Below, in pieces: positions 22,201 to 32,709 of a DNA stretch of 64,000 nucleotides. The notes under the pieces were generated by a model. That model did no database searches. It saw only the letters and a list, made by a program, of their open reading frames with translations, and was not told the DNA's origin. Source of the DNA: Cylindrotheca closterium (taxonomy: Eukaryota; Bacillariophyta; Bacillariophyceae; Bacillariales; Bacillariaceae); NCBI GenBank assembly GCA_933822405.4, contig CAKOGP040001781.1:264800-328799 (forward strand). The letters are read 5' to 3'. Position numbers and translations under genes: made by a program. Within the stretch, counting starts at the first letter, position 1. Each line of letters opens with the position of its first letter.

Positions 22201-23178
22201 ATGACGAAGGAAAGCAATGTCAGCCAGTCTCCCAGCGCCATAGAGTTCAAATACTCTTCAATTCCTATCGAAGATAGCCAACTGGCGCCTACGATGCCAG
22301 CTGAAAATCCACTCCAAAGCAGTCCCGTCCTCCCACCTTGTGAAGCCAGAGACAATGCAACTCCAACACAAGTCAAACAAGAAAAGCTCAGTTCAAGCGA
22401 AACAAATGGCGATGCAAGAAGCGATACAAGCATTTCAAACCACACCATGGTCCCAGTATCAGGTAGCCCTAGAGATATCATCTGTGGACGTGGTCTGCAC
22501 ATCATGAATCACCATGGAAATCACAATCTTCACCTTATCGTTGACAGGTATCGTCAAGCTTATCTGACATCGACTCGTAAAGACAAGGCTGACATCACTA
22601 GACGCATCGTTCAACACTTGAAGAGTACCGGAGCAAGGTTTCTTCGACGGTTCAATGATGACGGCGATGACAAGTGGGTGGAAGTTGATGAAAGAACCGC
22701 GTACAAGAAGGTCGGCCATGCCTTGCGTCTGAGAAAGAGTGATCTTGGGCAAAGCTTCTTGAAATCTATCGTTCACTCCTTGCCTCGAAGAGAGACAAGT
22801 TCCTCACAGCATATGGCTGTCATGCCAATTGGACCACAGAGTACAATGAGCCATCCGCCGAGATTACCTTTTTCGTCTTCACTTACTATGCAGTTGCCTT
22901 TGCCCTCGTCTAGAAATCAATTTCAAGTCATGGCGACACGATCAGCTTTGCCACCAGCTGTCGGAGGACAAGCTCCGCCAACATTACATCCGTCTGTAGT
23001 CCATGGATACGGGAATGTAGCTATGGATCCTCGATTGTTTTCGCAAGTGTTCGCAACCACGCTTTCCGTAATGACACAGTTCAAACATCAAGAACTACTG
23101 CCGCTACACGCAAGCTCTGCTGATTCACGCATGTTCAATGAAAGTCCCAAAGAAGGAGGTAAACGAAATGGTAACTGA
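22201..23178 (+). CDS. DUF6824 protein, type A, copy A3
   Basis: 325 residues. Begins MTKESNVSQSPS, the leader type also seen in A5-A7 (MTKESKP), rather than the MASK/MGPP/MGSK type of A1, A2 and A4. DUF6824 covers about 91-180 and at DNA level is close to A1/A2 even though the N-terminal half is unrelated to theirs. The post-domain linker is shortened (HSLPRRETSSSQHMAV). C-terminal block AMDPRLFSQVFATTLSVMTQ is kept, ending PKEGGKRNGN. It thus pairs a leader typical of the right half of the array with a domain typical of the left half, which suggests recombination. Confidence 0.87.
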   Translation: MTKESNVSQSPSAIEFKYSSIPIEDSQLAPTMPAENPLQSSPVLPPCEARDNATPTQVKQEKLSSSETNGDARSDTSISNHTMVPVSGSPRDIICGRGLHIMNHHGNHNLHLIVDRYRQAYLTSTRKDKADITRRIVQHLKSTGARFLRRFNDDGDDKWVEVDERTAYKKVGHALRLRKSDLGQSFLKSIVHSLPRRETSSSQHMAVMPIGPQSTMSHPPRLPFSSSLTMQLPLPSSRNQFQVMATRSALPPAVGGQAPPTLHPSVVHGYGNVAMDPRLFSQVFATTLSVMTQFKHQELLPLHASSADSRMFNESPKEGGKRNGN

Positions 23179-23779
23179 GCACATACAATGCGTTGCTTCA
23201 CGCTTGGCTTTGGTTGTCGCATTAGAAACCCATTCTGCTTTTGGAGCTCGTGCACTGTTTTGAGCATCATCAGATATCCTGTGATTCATTCATTCACGAC
23301 TATCAGAACGTGATCATCTCGACGAGCAACGGCAGGTGAAGTATTTGCTGTTACTCCGCAAACATTCCAGAGTCCACTTGCAATAATGCAACAATGAGAC
23401 TGATGCAATATGCACCCTGAGAAACTAATTTTACGAGGCTTCATCGCAGCAGTTCATCCCGATAATGATGATGAAATGATAGGCTTCAATCAATCAGTAA
23501 GCGATAGATGTAACCTGGTGTCTATCCACCATCTATCTGATAGTTTCCCACTACCATATTCATTGTTTCTAGTCGCCATCGGATAGACCATGACTGATGA
23601 CATGGGAACAAACCAGATTATGACAACTATAAGAAAATGCAAAATTGTGTGTGGATTCCGGAATTATGGTGGGTGCAATCATTTGACCTCCAGGTACGTC
23701 AGAAAACCACTTATGGATCTCCGACCTCCAACAATACTACTTAGCACTGTACTGTACCGTTTGTACTGTAGGCGAAGGA

Positions 23780-23934
23780 AATTGTGAGAAGCCGTGAGTG
23801 TGGCCACCTCATCGCACCTTTGTGCAGTGCCTAATTAAAATTATGTACTGTTTTTGTCAGCTGTCATAATTTTTTCGATCAAGTGCGTCACAAATTCAAC
23901 TTCGACCTCCAGACGCAAAAAACACCTGGTGATG
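23780..23934 (+). promoter_or_regulatory. Conserved noncoding element, copy 3
   Basis: 602 bp after the A3 stop. GGCCACCTCATCG, TAATTAAAATTA, TTTTTGTCAGCTG and GCGTCACAAATTCAA are all present. Confidence 0.6.
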
Positions 23935-25545
23935 GGCGTCCATGCAGTCTTGAACCATTCTTCAGATATCGATTGCCTCCAGCAGCACCGGCAAAATCAT
24001 GGATTCTCCCACTAGAGTACTCGATTCTGGACAGGGTGTAAAAGTATGATGCCAGATTAAGAGTTTGGTTTGTTAGACTGGCATTGTGCCTTTGCGGACA
24101 GGATGGCTTGAGATATCTTTAAAAAGGAGCGACAAGAAAGTTCATCTGAATCTACGATGATGGCAGCGTCCGTGTCATTGCAGCCCTTTTTTCAGTCATA
24201 GTCTTGTGGTCTAAGACTTGATATTCGTTGCCGCCATTCCAAAGGTTGTCGGTTTCGTCGTCTCCCTATTTGGGAATTGAATGAATGAACCGACGATATA
24301 ACCTCCCAAAAACCCGACAACCACAAAAGAGGCGCGTGTGCCGATTGATGCTTCAGTTTCAATGAAACAGTTTTGAAGGATCTATTGCGCATGATTTTTT
24401 CGTTGCAGGTGCTGAGTACATGAGAACGGCGGAACCACCAAATGACCTGTCATACTGATCTTTCCGACTGTGAAAGAATGAACCGTCGTGGTATTTCTTT
24501 CAGCCGTCGAGACTGACTAGTAATATCAAGAAACCTGCACACTTAAGTATCCGAAGATCGATTCTGGGCATACTGTGTCCCACCTGAATGGAGTCCGTTG
24601 ACTGTCAACTGAACACCCCTCTTCACGAGGCCACACATGATCAGTCTTGAGGAGTTGACCTCCACCCCTTCAATATATGAAGAGTTCTACTAAGCATGAT
24701 GGGTTTCGAGTACAGAACTCCAAGCTGGCAGTAAATGTCCAATACCGAAAAGATTTCGACTAGATTGTGACGACAGATTGTTTTGATGAAAAATGTCGAA
24801 AGCATATTCTCAAAGAGCATTTTGTTTCATGTCAGGTTTGGCCATGTACCGACTGTATTCCTTTGCTGGTGACCAAAGCTAGGTACCAATGAGTCTTACT
24901 TGATTGGTTTCCGTGCGGTTGCTTGTAGAGTACCTTTGGCATATAGCCATTACAGGGATCAGTCATTGATTTGAAAGGTCAGGTCTCGTCTGATAGCTCA
25001 TGCTTCGGATTCTGATCAAAAAAATCAAAGTGTGAGACTATCGAATGGGCTTTGCTATTTGTCTTCCTGTTCCAAACCCTGTCAGCATATCCAATCGATT
25101 CGATGACGACTCCTGCGTGTATAAAACCCATCAGAGCACCAGTGACATATATCGAGACTATACTTCAGCGATGGATGCGGGATGCCATGACATCTAGCCA
25201 GTTCGTGCCACAATGACTATTGGTACTAGTTGCATGAGGCACAACAAACAAGCAGAATCTGCTGGCATCAACCGCAGCACAAGATTGTGGGTCTACACGC
25301 AAATCCGCTGTGCACATTATGTACGAGTACTGCGGTACTGGGTAAATATTATACGTACAAAACAAATTGCTACAGTATATGAACTGTATCAGTCGTCTCT
25401 TGTTGTATTTGAAAGTGCCTTGCTGGTAGTCAACCATCAATGATACATCCAAGAGTCTCCTAAAACATCTTTCAAACTGTATTGCTATTGCTAATCTGAT
25501 TGGCTCACTATCTCCTAACATACCGAAAAGTTGGATCGCCAACGA
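23935..25545. other. Spacer between A3 and B3
   Basis: Counterpart of the A1-B1 and A2-B2 spacers, more diverged. The 105 bp before B3 keep ATGATACATCCAAGAGTCTC. No gene seen. Confidence 0.45.
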
Positions 25546-25818
25546 ATGAAGCCGCATCACAACAACAATGATTTTCAAGATGATTTGATCCAACAGACAA
25601 GCACAAGTAAAAGACATGACAAAGACGGCACTTCCCCATCCGACAAATCTGGACCTGCAGTCACGGAACCAGCAGCACGGCTGTCAGGAAATCCCCAAGA
25701 CATTATCTGTGGACGTGGTCTTCACATCATGAGTCACCTTGGAAACATCAGGTTGCACAGTATTGTCAATAGGCATCGCCAGACCTACCAAGCAGCGTCT
25801 CGTCCGCGGACTGATTGA
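25546..25818 (+). pseudogene. DUF6824 type B, copy B3, truncated inside the domain
   Basis: Starts MKPHHNNND like B1 and B2 and is intact through RHRQTYQAASR. Then the sequence jumps: the next codons read PRTD and a stop. The DNA after the break (from about 25805) matches sequence that lies far downstream of B1 (from about 13925), including CGGAACAAGATTCGAA at 26059 and 14165. A deletion of about 1.8 kb relative to the B1 unit removed the rest of the domain, the C-terminal module and the 3' flank. The 90-residue product would lack half of DUF6824. Confidence 0.85.
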
Positions 25819-26860
25819 GGCACACTTAAGGTATTCTCGAATCGTTGAGGACAGCAGAAGCAATCTTCAAAGATTGCTCGGTATAAGCCATCTGTGTTCT
25901 ATGTATACCGTGCTATTGACGATGATGAGCATTGAGCAAGTAAGGTTGCGGCTCCTGGCGTGAGTGCTTTGCACAAGGTAGCATATGGCATCATAGGTGA
26001 GATACCATCTATCTCGAATGCTCTTTTCCATGGTCATGCGTTAACGGAAAACCATCCGTCGGAACAAGATTCGAAGGTTACCTTCAATTGTGTGAAGTGT
26101 TCTGGCAGACCAGGATAGAGGGCTTTCTTGCTTATGTTTGTCGTAGGCTCTGTCGAATTGATACTATGACGACATTGTCTCAACTCGCCTTGGTGCGTTG
26201 CTCTGCGATTTCCTGTGGAGGTTTGCTCTACCACTGCTTTACAATGGCAAACATGAAAGATAGGCTTCTCGCTCATGGCAACTCGTTCATCAAGTCCTCT
26301 TTTGAATGCCGAAGACAATGAAGTGAAAGGGACACTAAGGGAGGAATCCAGCATTACTCTGCTCCATCGTTTAGTTCATTCGTACCGGTACTGCGACAAG
26401 GTGGATGTTATAGTGCCATGTCAAAGTACCTCAAGTACAATATGTTTGGCGATACGCAATCATCAAGAAGAAATGGATCAATAAGAGCGCAGTGTAGAGC
26501 ACAAAGTCTCATTCATTTATGTGCATTATAGTATCACAATTTTGGCTGAGTTTGCTCCCCATATCCTACTATATAGAAGCGACCTACAGTACAGGCAGTA
26601 GAGTTATGGGTGTCACGATACCGAGGCAGATCAACTCCATGATTGAGTGAGTCACGCGGATTTTCACCGCACAACAATCACTAGTCTGTGAATTTCATTG
26701 ACATCTCTGCAGACTTGTCTTTTTGCAGTGTCGTGATGCTAGTTTGGCGACCGCCAATTAAAGCCGCTCCATGTTGATTGTTTAACATAATGAGACCTCC
26801 CAAAAAAAGTTCATCACCGCAAAACAACTCTCGTCGCACGGTCAATATAGAACTATACTG
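25819..26860. other. Spacer between B3 and A4
   Basis: Aligns with the late part of the B1-A2 spacer (about 13930-14920). No gene recognised. Confidence 0.45.
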
Positions 26861-26883
26861 CCGCGGTTCCCGCGCAGACCTTC
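26861..26883 (+). promoter_or_regulatory. Conserved upstream element, copy 4 (A4)
   Basis: Core CCCGCGCAGACCTTC with a slightly altered left edge, 280 bp upstream of the A4 start. Not found before A5-A8. Confidence 0.5.
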
Positions 26884-27162
26884 GCCGTTACGATTCAAAC
26901 ACCTCATCAGACATATGAAATATTCCGGCAACATTATATTGCAGCATCAAAAGCAAAACTTTTCAAAACTAGCAGAAACGACTTTACTGAATCTGCAGAG
27001 ACAACTCAAACAAGCCGCCTGCAATCCCCTTCCATACATGAAAGCGATATCTGCCCTTTGCCTTCTTACTTTTCCGTTTTCACCGAAAGACACCATTGCA
27101 ACTTAAGCACCACAACGAACAAAAGCAAAAAACTTGCCATTGCAACTCAGTCTCACAGCGCC

Positions 27163-28131
27163 ATGGGATCCAAAAAGCCTCCTAAAGAAAACATGACAGC
27201 CGAAACTCCATCGCAAAGCAGTCCTATCCTTACACCTCATGAAGGAAGAGACGATTCGACTCCAGCACAAATCATAGAAAACGGCAAAGACAGCCACAGC
27301 TCAAGCGGCAACAACAGCTTTAATTGCAGCGACACAGACACATCGAAACCCACTATGGTTCCAGTATCAGGTAGTCCTAGGGATATCATCTGTGGACGTG
27401 GCCTTCATATCATGAATCACCATGGAAACCACAATCTTCACCTCCTCGTCGACAGGCATCGCCAAAGCTATCTGACATCGACTCGGAGAGAAAAGGCTGC
27501 CATCACTCAACATCTCGTCCAACAGCTTAAGAGTACCGGGGCAAGGTTTCTTCGGCGATTCAATGACGACAGCGACGACAAATGGGTGATAGTCGATGAC
27601 AAGACCGCGTATAAGAAGGTCAGCCACGCGTTGCGCCTGAGAAAGAGTGATCACGGTCGAAACTTCTTGCAATCTGTCGATCACAGGCAACAGGTGGACA
27701 GCGAACACTCTCTGCCGTTGCATTCGACGTCTCCAAGAGAGATAAGAACCTCACAAGATTTCGCCGCCATGCCAATTATTCGTGCACAGAATATAATCAG
27801 TCATCCGGCGCTGTTACCTGCTTCGTCTTCACTTGCTGCGCAGTTGCCTCCTTTGGCACCATCTGCAAATCAGCTTCAAGTCATGGCGACACAATCAGCA
27901 TTGCCGCTAGCTGTCCTCAGAAGACATTCTCAGCCAATATTGCATCCGTCTGTCGCAAATGGATACAGCAATATGACGATTGATCCTCGGTTATTCGCGG
28001 ACGCCTTTGCAATCACACTTGCCACAGTGACCCAGTTGCAACATCAGCAACGATCATCGTTCCACACAAGCTCTGCTGATTCACGGAGATCCGAAGAAAG
28101 TTCGAGAGAAGAAAGAAAATTTAATCGCTGA
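27163..28131 (+). CDS. DUF6824 protein, type A, copy A4
   Basis: 322 residues from the first in-frame ATG; the open stretch before it starts only at TTG. N-terminus MGSKKPPKENMTAE resembles A1/A2. DUF6824 lies at about 73-162 with changes shared with the right-hand copies: LLVDRHRQSYL, TRREKAAITQHLV, FNDDSDDKW, and KVSHALRLRK instead of KVGHALRLRK. It is therefore intermediate between A1-A3 and A5-A8. The C-terminal block reads MTIDPRLFADAFAITLATVTQ, with FADAF in place of FSQVF, and ends SREERKFNR. It is the last A gene with the upstream CCCGCGCAGACCTTC element and the first of the A-only units. Confidence 0.87.
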   Translation: MGSKKPPKENMTAETPSQSSPILTPHEGRDDSTPAQIIENGKDSHSSSGNNSFNCSDTDTSKPTMVPVSGSPRDIICGRGLHIMNHHGNHNLHLLVDRHRQSYLTSTRREKAAITQHLVQQLKSTGARFLRRFNDDSDDKWVIVDDKTAYKKVSHALRLRKSDHGRNFLQSVDHRQQVDSEHSLPLHSTSPREIRTSQDFAAMPIIRAQNIISHPALLPASSSLAAQLPPLAPSANQLQVMATQSALPLAVLRRHSQPILHPSVANGYSNMTIDPRLFADAFAITLATVTQLQHQQRSSFHTSSADSRRSEESSREERKFNR

Positions 28132-28868
28132 GTACACTTGACTTTTGTAGTTGCACAGAATCTTTTCCTGCTTCTAGAGCTCCTGCAGAATTGCCAGCAC
28201 CCCCTGATATCCCTTGATTCATTCTGTAGTAGCTGCACATCATCCTGTCGCTTCGTCTCAATTCATCCTGATGATGATGATGAAATCAAAGGCTTCGATA
28301 TATGAAATCATGATAGAGAAGATTGCATGCCAGCAAGCGATAGATAACAAATATTGCTTGCCTGTCCATCATAGATTTGATAGGTTTCCATCTGCCACTT
28401 TCTTTGTCTCTAGTAGCCGCAGGATATGCGTCACTGATTGCATATAGGAGCATACAGTATCGCTCTAAAAAATAATTACCCAAGAGGCATGCGTCTGCGA
28501 TGTATACCGTAAACCTCCTGAAGAAACCAATATGGATCTCCTACATAGAAAAGGAAACTCTAACACCTCCTCGGCTACTTTTATGCGTCTATCGTACGGA
28601 ACTGAGAATGCGATGACGACGACAGTTTTCACCTTATTCTAGTGCGATTGCTGTGTCCAGAAGGCAAAACGAGAGGATATCCATCAACTACATGGTAGAC
28701 TCCGTATGGCACATGCAATGTTGCTATTAGTCGATGTGATGATGCTCGATGGCATTGAACTTGAGACTAAAGTTGAGGTGTATTTGTGGATGTGCAAGAA
28801 ATCTATGAAATCAGGCAGACTTCACCCACAGTAGAAACCCACATGGATCTCCTACCACAGGTAAAGGA

Positions 28869-29032
28869 AATTGTGAGAAGTTGTTTGTGGCCAGCTCATC
28901 GCGTACTTATATGCATCGAATAATTATTGCGCGTAGTTTTTGTCAGCTGGCGGCGTCATCCGGTTTCCCACATGCGTGCGTCATAAATTCAACATATCCA
29001 CAGACGCAAAAAACATCTTGCAATCGAAGTCG
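28869..29032 (+). promoter_or_regulatory. Conserved noncoding element, copy 4
   Basis: 738 bp after the A4 stop. Shows GGCCAGCTCATCG, TAATTATT, TTTTTGTCAGCTG, GCGTCATAAATTCAA, and the extra 3' block CATCTTGCAATCGAAGTCG shared with copies 5 and 6. Confidence 0.6.
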
Positions 29033-30813
29033 ACGAATCATTATACCGGGTACTTGTACTGTATACTGTAAATCGGTAGTGTACCTATCTGTACCCTTCG
29101 GATTTAATCCTCGCAGGCTGCAAGCATTGTTACATCCAACAGAATGAACTCGATTTTTGACAGGGAGTTTGTATGATTCCACATCAAAAGTTTGGTAGCG
29201 AAATAAGAGAAGGGCTGCTTTCAGCTGGAGCAGAAGTTTCATCGAGGACAAGAACGCTCATCTGAAGCTTTGCCATCCATTGATTCTTCAATGATAGTTT
29301 TGAATAGGAAAGTCTTCGATCTACGGATGACACAATGTCTGGGATGTGAAATCATCATCTTCTCTGAAAACATGACGACTCTGCTCACCCAAATGGGGGA
29401 GCCTTGTAAATGTTGCTATTGAAACAAACTGAACACAGCCGGTTTTCGGTGCAAGAAAGTCAACATTTTGTATACAATGGTGTTTGATTGCAAAGACCTG
29501 GGGATAAGATGTGAGAGACTGGGGACGAATGGATAGAGTATTTCAACATGATGTCCGACCTACAGTACTGTTTCGAGAATCCTTATCGCTCCCAGATCTG
29601 GGAAACACTTCAAATCCTAACACTGCATGTGTCATTTTGGTCTACCCATCGTCCTTTGCACCGATGCTTACACAGATCTTGAATAGGTGAAAATGATTCG
29701 TAAGATATTGTGTCCAGACGGTAGAAGCGAAAGCAACTGTTTTGAAAACAAGTAGTATCAGGTTGTGCGTGGCAGCATATAAAATACCGACAATCAATCC
29801 TTTAAGATTTGTGTATCAGCGCTTTGATCACATTTCCGTGGGACAATGACAATGAATTCTCTTCATGCGCCTCTGCAACATCAGCCGCGCAACACGGTCA
29901 TTGGACTTTCTTATACTATTATGTCCAGGAGAAAAGTATCTCTGATTGAGATCTAAATGGAAGTTTCAGAAACTACTTGACGATGCAAGTTGAACACATG
30001 GTCTCTTTGTGTTCTCACCTGATCGCTGGCTGGCCCCCGTTGCTTTGACAAGTTTGGTCATCGACCCATCTATGCTCATTTTTGGATGCCATCATTCTGA
30101 TCGCTCCGTGATCAGTCAAAAAGGAAATGTTTCACGATATCTCTTCTCTCGTGCATCCCTTCTTATCCTTTCCTCTATGCGGAGGAGAGCGATTAGATAC
30201 CTACCCACTTGGCCTTATTGCGAGCCTCAAGAAATGGTGTTCCAATTCGAAACAGTATTATTATCCGGAGGAAGAGTCAGTTGTTGGATCTCTATTGCAA
30301 CTCGCTTTTCTTCCTTTATTTTGTCTGAGAAGGCCCAAACTCATCTATCATGAATGCCGATGCTCTCAAGCATCTGATATGTGACGTCGTAATACAACCG
30401 CATAATGACGTCTATCATCACTTGCATACGGACAGCTTCGCATGGCATGTGGAATCATCTGGCAACACTATCATCCTGCTGCAGACTAATGACTATTGTT
30501 ACCAGCCGCATGTGAAGCAGAGATATTGCAGTTATTGTTACAGTGTCGATATTGGACGGTATGGTAGAAAGCGTCACCATACTGTATAGTTTCATAGCAG
30601 CGTCCAAATATGATGTAGGTGATGGTAGGCATATATACGCACACTATTACGCGCAACACGCGTCACGAGCAATAACACACCGCATGCTATATGTTACACT
30701 TCTCTTTGTAATATGTTTCCCCCGTGCCCATAGATAAGTAGCAGCAAACCAAGCACAGAACCTGCATCTACGTCGAATCACACGAAACACTACTATAGAC
30801 AGCTTCCACATAC
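29033..30813. other. Spacer between A4 and A5
   Basis: Noncoding. Blocks align with the A5-A6 and A6-A7 spacers, for example the TGATCGCTGGCTG region at 30020 with 33680 and 37310. No B gene or B remnant recognised. Confidence 0.45.
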
Positions 30814-30876
30814 ATGGATCATACTTGCAATTTGTCACAACTACGTTCCGTCTTCCCCGACAAAAAAAGAGATTAA
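30814..30876 (+). other. Upstream ORF in the A5 leader
   Basis: A 20-codon frame starting MDHTCNLSQLRSVFPD and ending in TAA, 7 nt before the A5 start and in another frame. In A6, A7 and A8 the equivalent sequence is open and in frame with the main protein, so it becomes an N-terminal extension there. Confidence 0.45.
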
Positions 30877-30883
30877 CTTCGGC

Positions 30884-31912
30884 ATGATGACTAAGGAAAG
30901 CAAACCCAACATGATTTCCAAATGTTCTCCTGCTGAAACTATGACAGATGCAATTTCATCCCAAAGCAGTCCCATTCTTACACCTAAAGCCACATCAAAC
31001 CATAAAGACAACCTCAGCTCAAGCAGCAACACAACTGGCGTTAAAACCAGTGACACAGACGCTTCAAAACCCATTGTGGTTCCAGTATCAGGTAGCCCTA
31101 GGGATATCATCTGTGGACGTGGCCTTCATATCATGAATCGCCACGGAAACCACAATCTTCACCTCGTCGTTGACAGGTATCGTCAAACCTATCTAACAGC
31201 GACTCGCAGAGACAAGGCTGCCATCACTCAACATATCGTGAAACAGCTGAAAAGCACCGGAGCAAGGTTTCTTCGGCGGTTCAATGACGGCAGCGATGAC
31301 AAATGGGTGGAAGTCGATGACAAGACAGCGTATAAGAAGGTCAGCCATGCCTTGCGTCTGAGAAAGGACGATCATGGTCAGAACTTTTTGCAATCTCTTC
31401 CTGGACAGCAGGCAGGCAGTCAACAGCATGTGCCGTTGCATTCGAAGTCTAGCTCACAACATATTCCAATAGGTCCACAGAGTACAGTGAGTTATCCGTC
31501 ATCGAGATTACCTTCTTCGGCCTCACTTGCTACACAGTTGCCTTTTTCATCACCTGCATATCACCTTCAGGTGGCAACCCAATCAGCAATACCGCCCGGT
31601 GTTGGAACACATATCCCGCCAACATTACCCTTGTCCGTCTTGCCGTTGGCGCCACCTGTAAATCAACTTGAAGTTATGGCGACACAGTCAGCATTGCCGG
31701 TAGCTCTTGGAAGACATGCTCAGCCAATATTATATCCCTCTGTCCCCAATGGATATGGCAATGTAACGATAGATCCTCGGCTATTTGCGGATGCCTTTGC
31801 AACCACACTTGCTACCATGACACAACTGCAACGGCAGCAACGATCACTGTTCAGTGGTAGCTCGATTGATGGTCAGAGGTCAGGGAGAAATTCTGAAGAA
31901 GAAAGAAAATGA
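30884..31912 (+). CDS. DUF6824 protein, type A, copy A5
   Basis: 342 residues from ATG 30884 (MMTKESKPNM). DUF6824 at about 73-161 (MNRHGNHNLHLVVDRYRQTYL, TRRDKAAITQHIVKQLKSTG). The region after the domain is longer than in its sisters because it holds two versions of the same module: one like A6/A7 (HLQVATQSAIPPGVGTHI) and, after it, one like A4 (NQLEVMATQSALPVALGRH). Other copies have one. C-terminal block TIDPRLFADAFATTLATMTQ, end SEEERK. The domain ends KDDHGQN rather than KSNHGQN. Confidence 0.87.
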   Translation: MMTKESKPNMISKCSPAETMTDAISSQSSPILTPKATSNHKDNLSSSSNTTGVKTSDTDASKPIVVPVSGSPRDIICGRGLHIMNRHGNHNLHLVVDRYRQTYLTATRRDKAAITQHIVKQLKSTGARFLRRFNDGSDDKWVEVDDKTAYKKVSHALRLRKDDHGQNFLQSLPGQQAGSQQHVPLHSKSSSQHIPIGPQSTVSYPSSRLPSSASLATQLPFSSPAYHLQVATQSAIPPGVGTHIPPTLPLSVLPLAPPVNQLEVMATQSALPVALGRHAQPILYPSVPNGYGNVTIDPRLFADAFATTLATMTQLQRQQRSLFSGSSIDGQRSGRNSEEERK

Positions 31913-32538
31913 AATCGCTTAGGACATCAAATTCGTTGATTGTCAATCTGATTGGGTTGTCATCCTTGAGATGGGTACAATGATTTCTGAAGTTCCGTTA
32001 GCTGTAGGATCTTGTGACATTAGATAAGCATCAAGAGCTATTTTTAGCCGTGAGTTAGTGTGTCCTGAAATCCATAGCCGTCTTTAAATGGTGCGGATCA
32101 AGGTATGAAAAGCACAATCTGATTGACCTTTACGCTAACAAACTGATAAAGAAGCCCCGACCACATGAATTTCCGTATCGCAAACTAGATAGGCACCTTC
32201 TCAGTTGCTTCTGAGTCAAACTTGACTTATTGGGACGGAAGTGCAATTAGAATGCAATGGTGACAGATTTCAACATATTCTAGAGTGACTGATGTGCGCC
32301 CCAACAAAAAGCGACAGACTGGCCATCAGATAAATTACAGTCTACGCATGACAGAAACAATGTTGATATTTCGATCTGATGATGTCTCATGGTGTTGGAA
32401 CTTGAAAAGAAAAAACGCATGTTGGTGCCGGTACAATGACTGGTTTGTTTATGTTTCCGTACACGTATTTGTGCGTGCATGATTGAACACCAGTAGAAAC
32501 CCACGGATCTTCTAGCTAGCACACCAGGTATTACAGGA

Positions 32539-32709
32539 AATTGTGAGAAGTTGTTTGTGGCCACCTCATCGATTTTTTATGCAGTGATTAATTATTGGGC
32601 GTCGTTTGAGCGTAGTTTTTGTCAGCTGGCAGCGTCATTTGGTTCCGACGTACGTCATAAATTCAACATGCACTTCCAGATGCAAAAAACATCTTGCAAT
32701 CGAAGTCGA
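32539..32709 (+). promoter_or_regulatory. Conserved noncoding element, copy 5
   Basis: 627 bp after the A5 stop. Carries an insertion (GTCGTTTGAGC) just before the TTTTTGTCAGCTG block, caused by repetition of GGCGTCGTTT/GCGTAGTTT. Followed by TACGTCATAAATTCAA. Confidence 0.6.
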
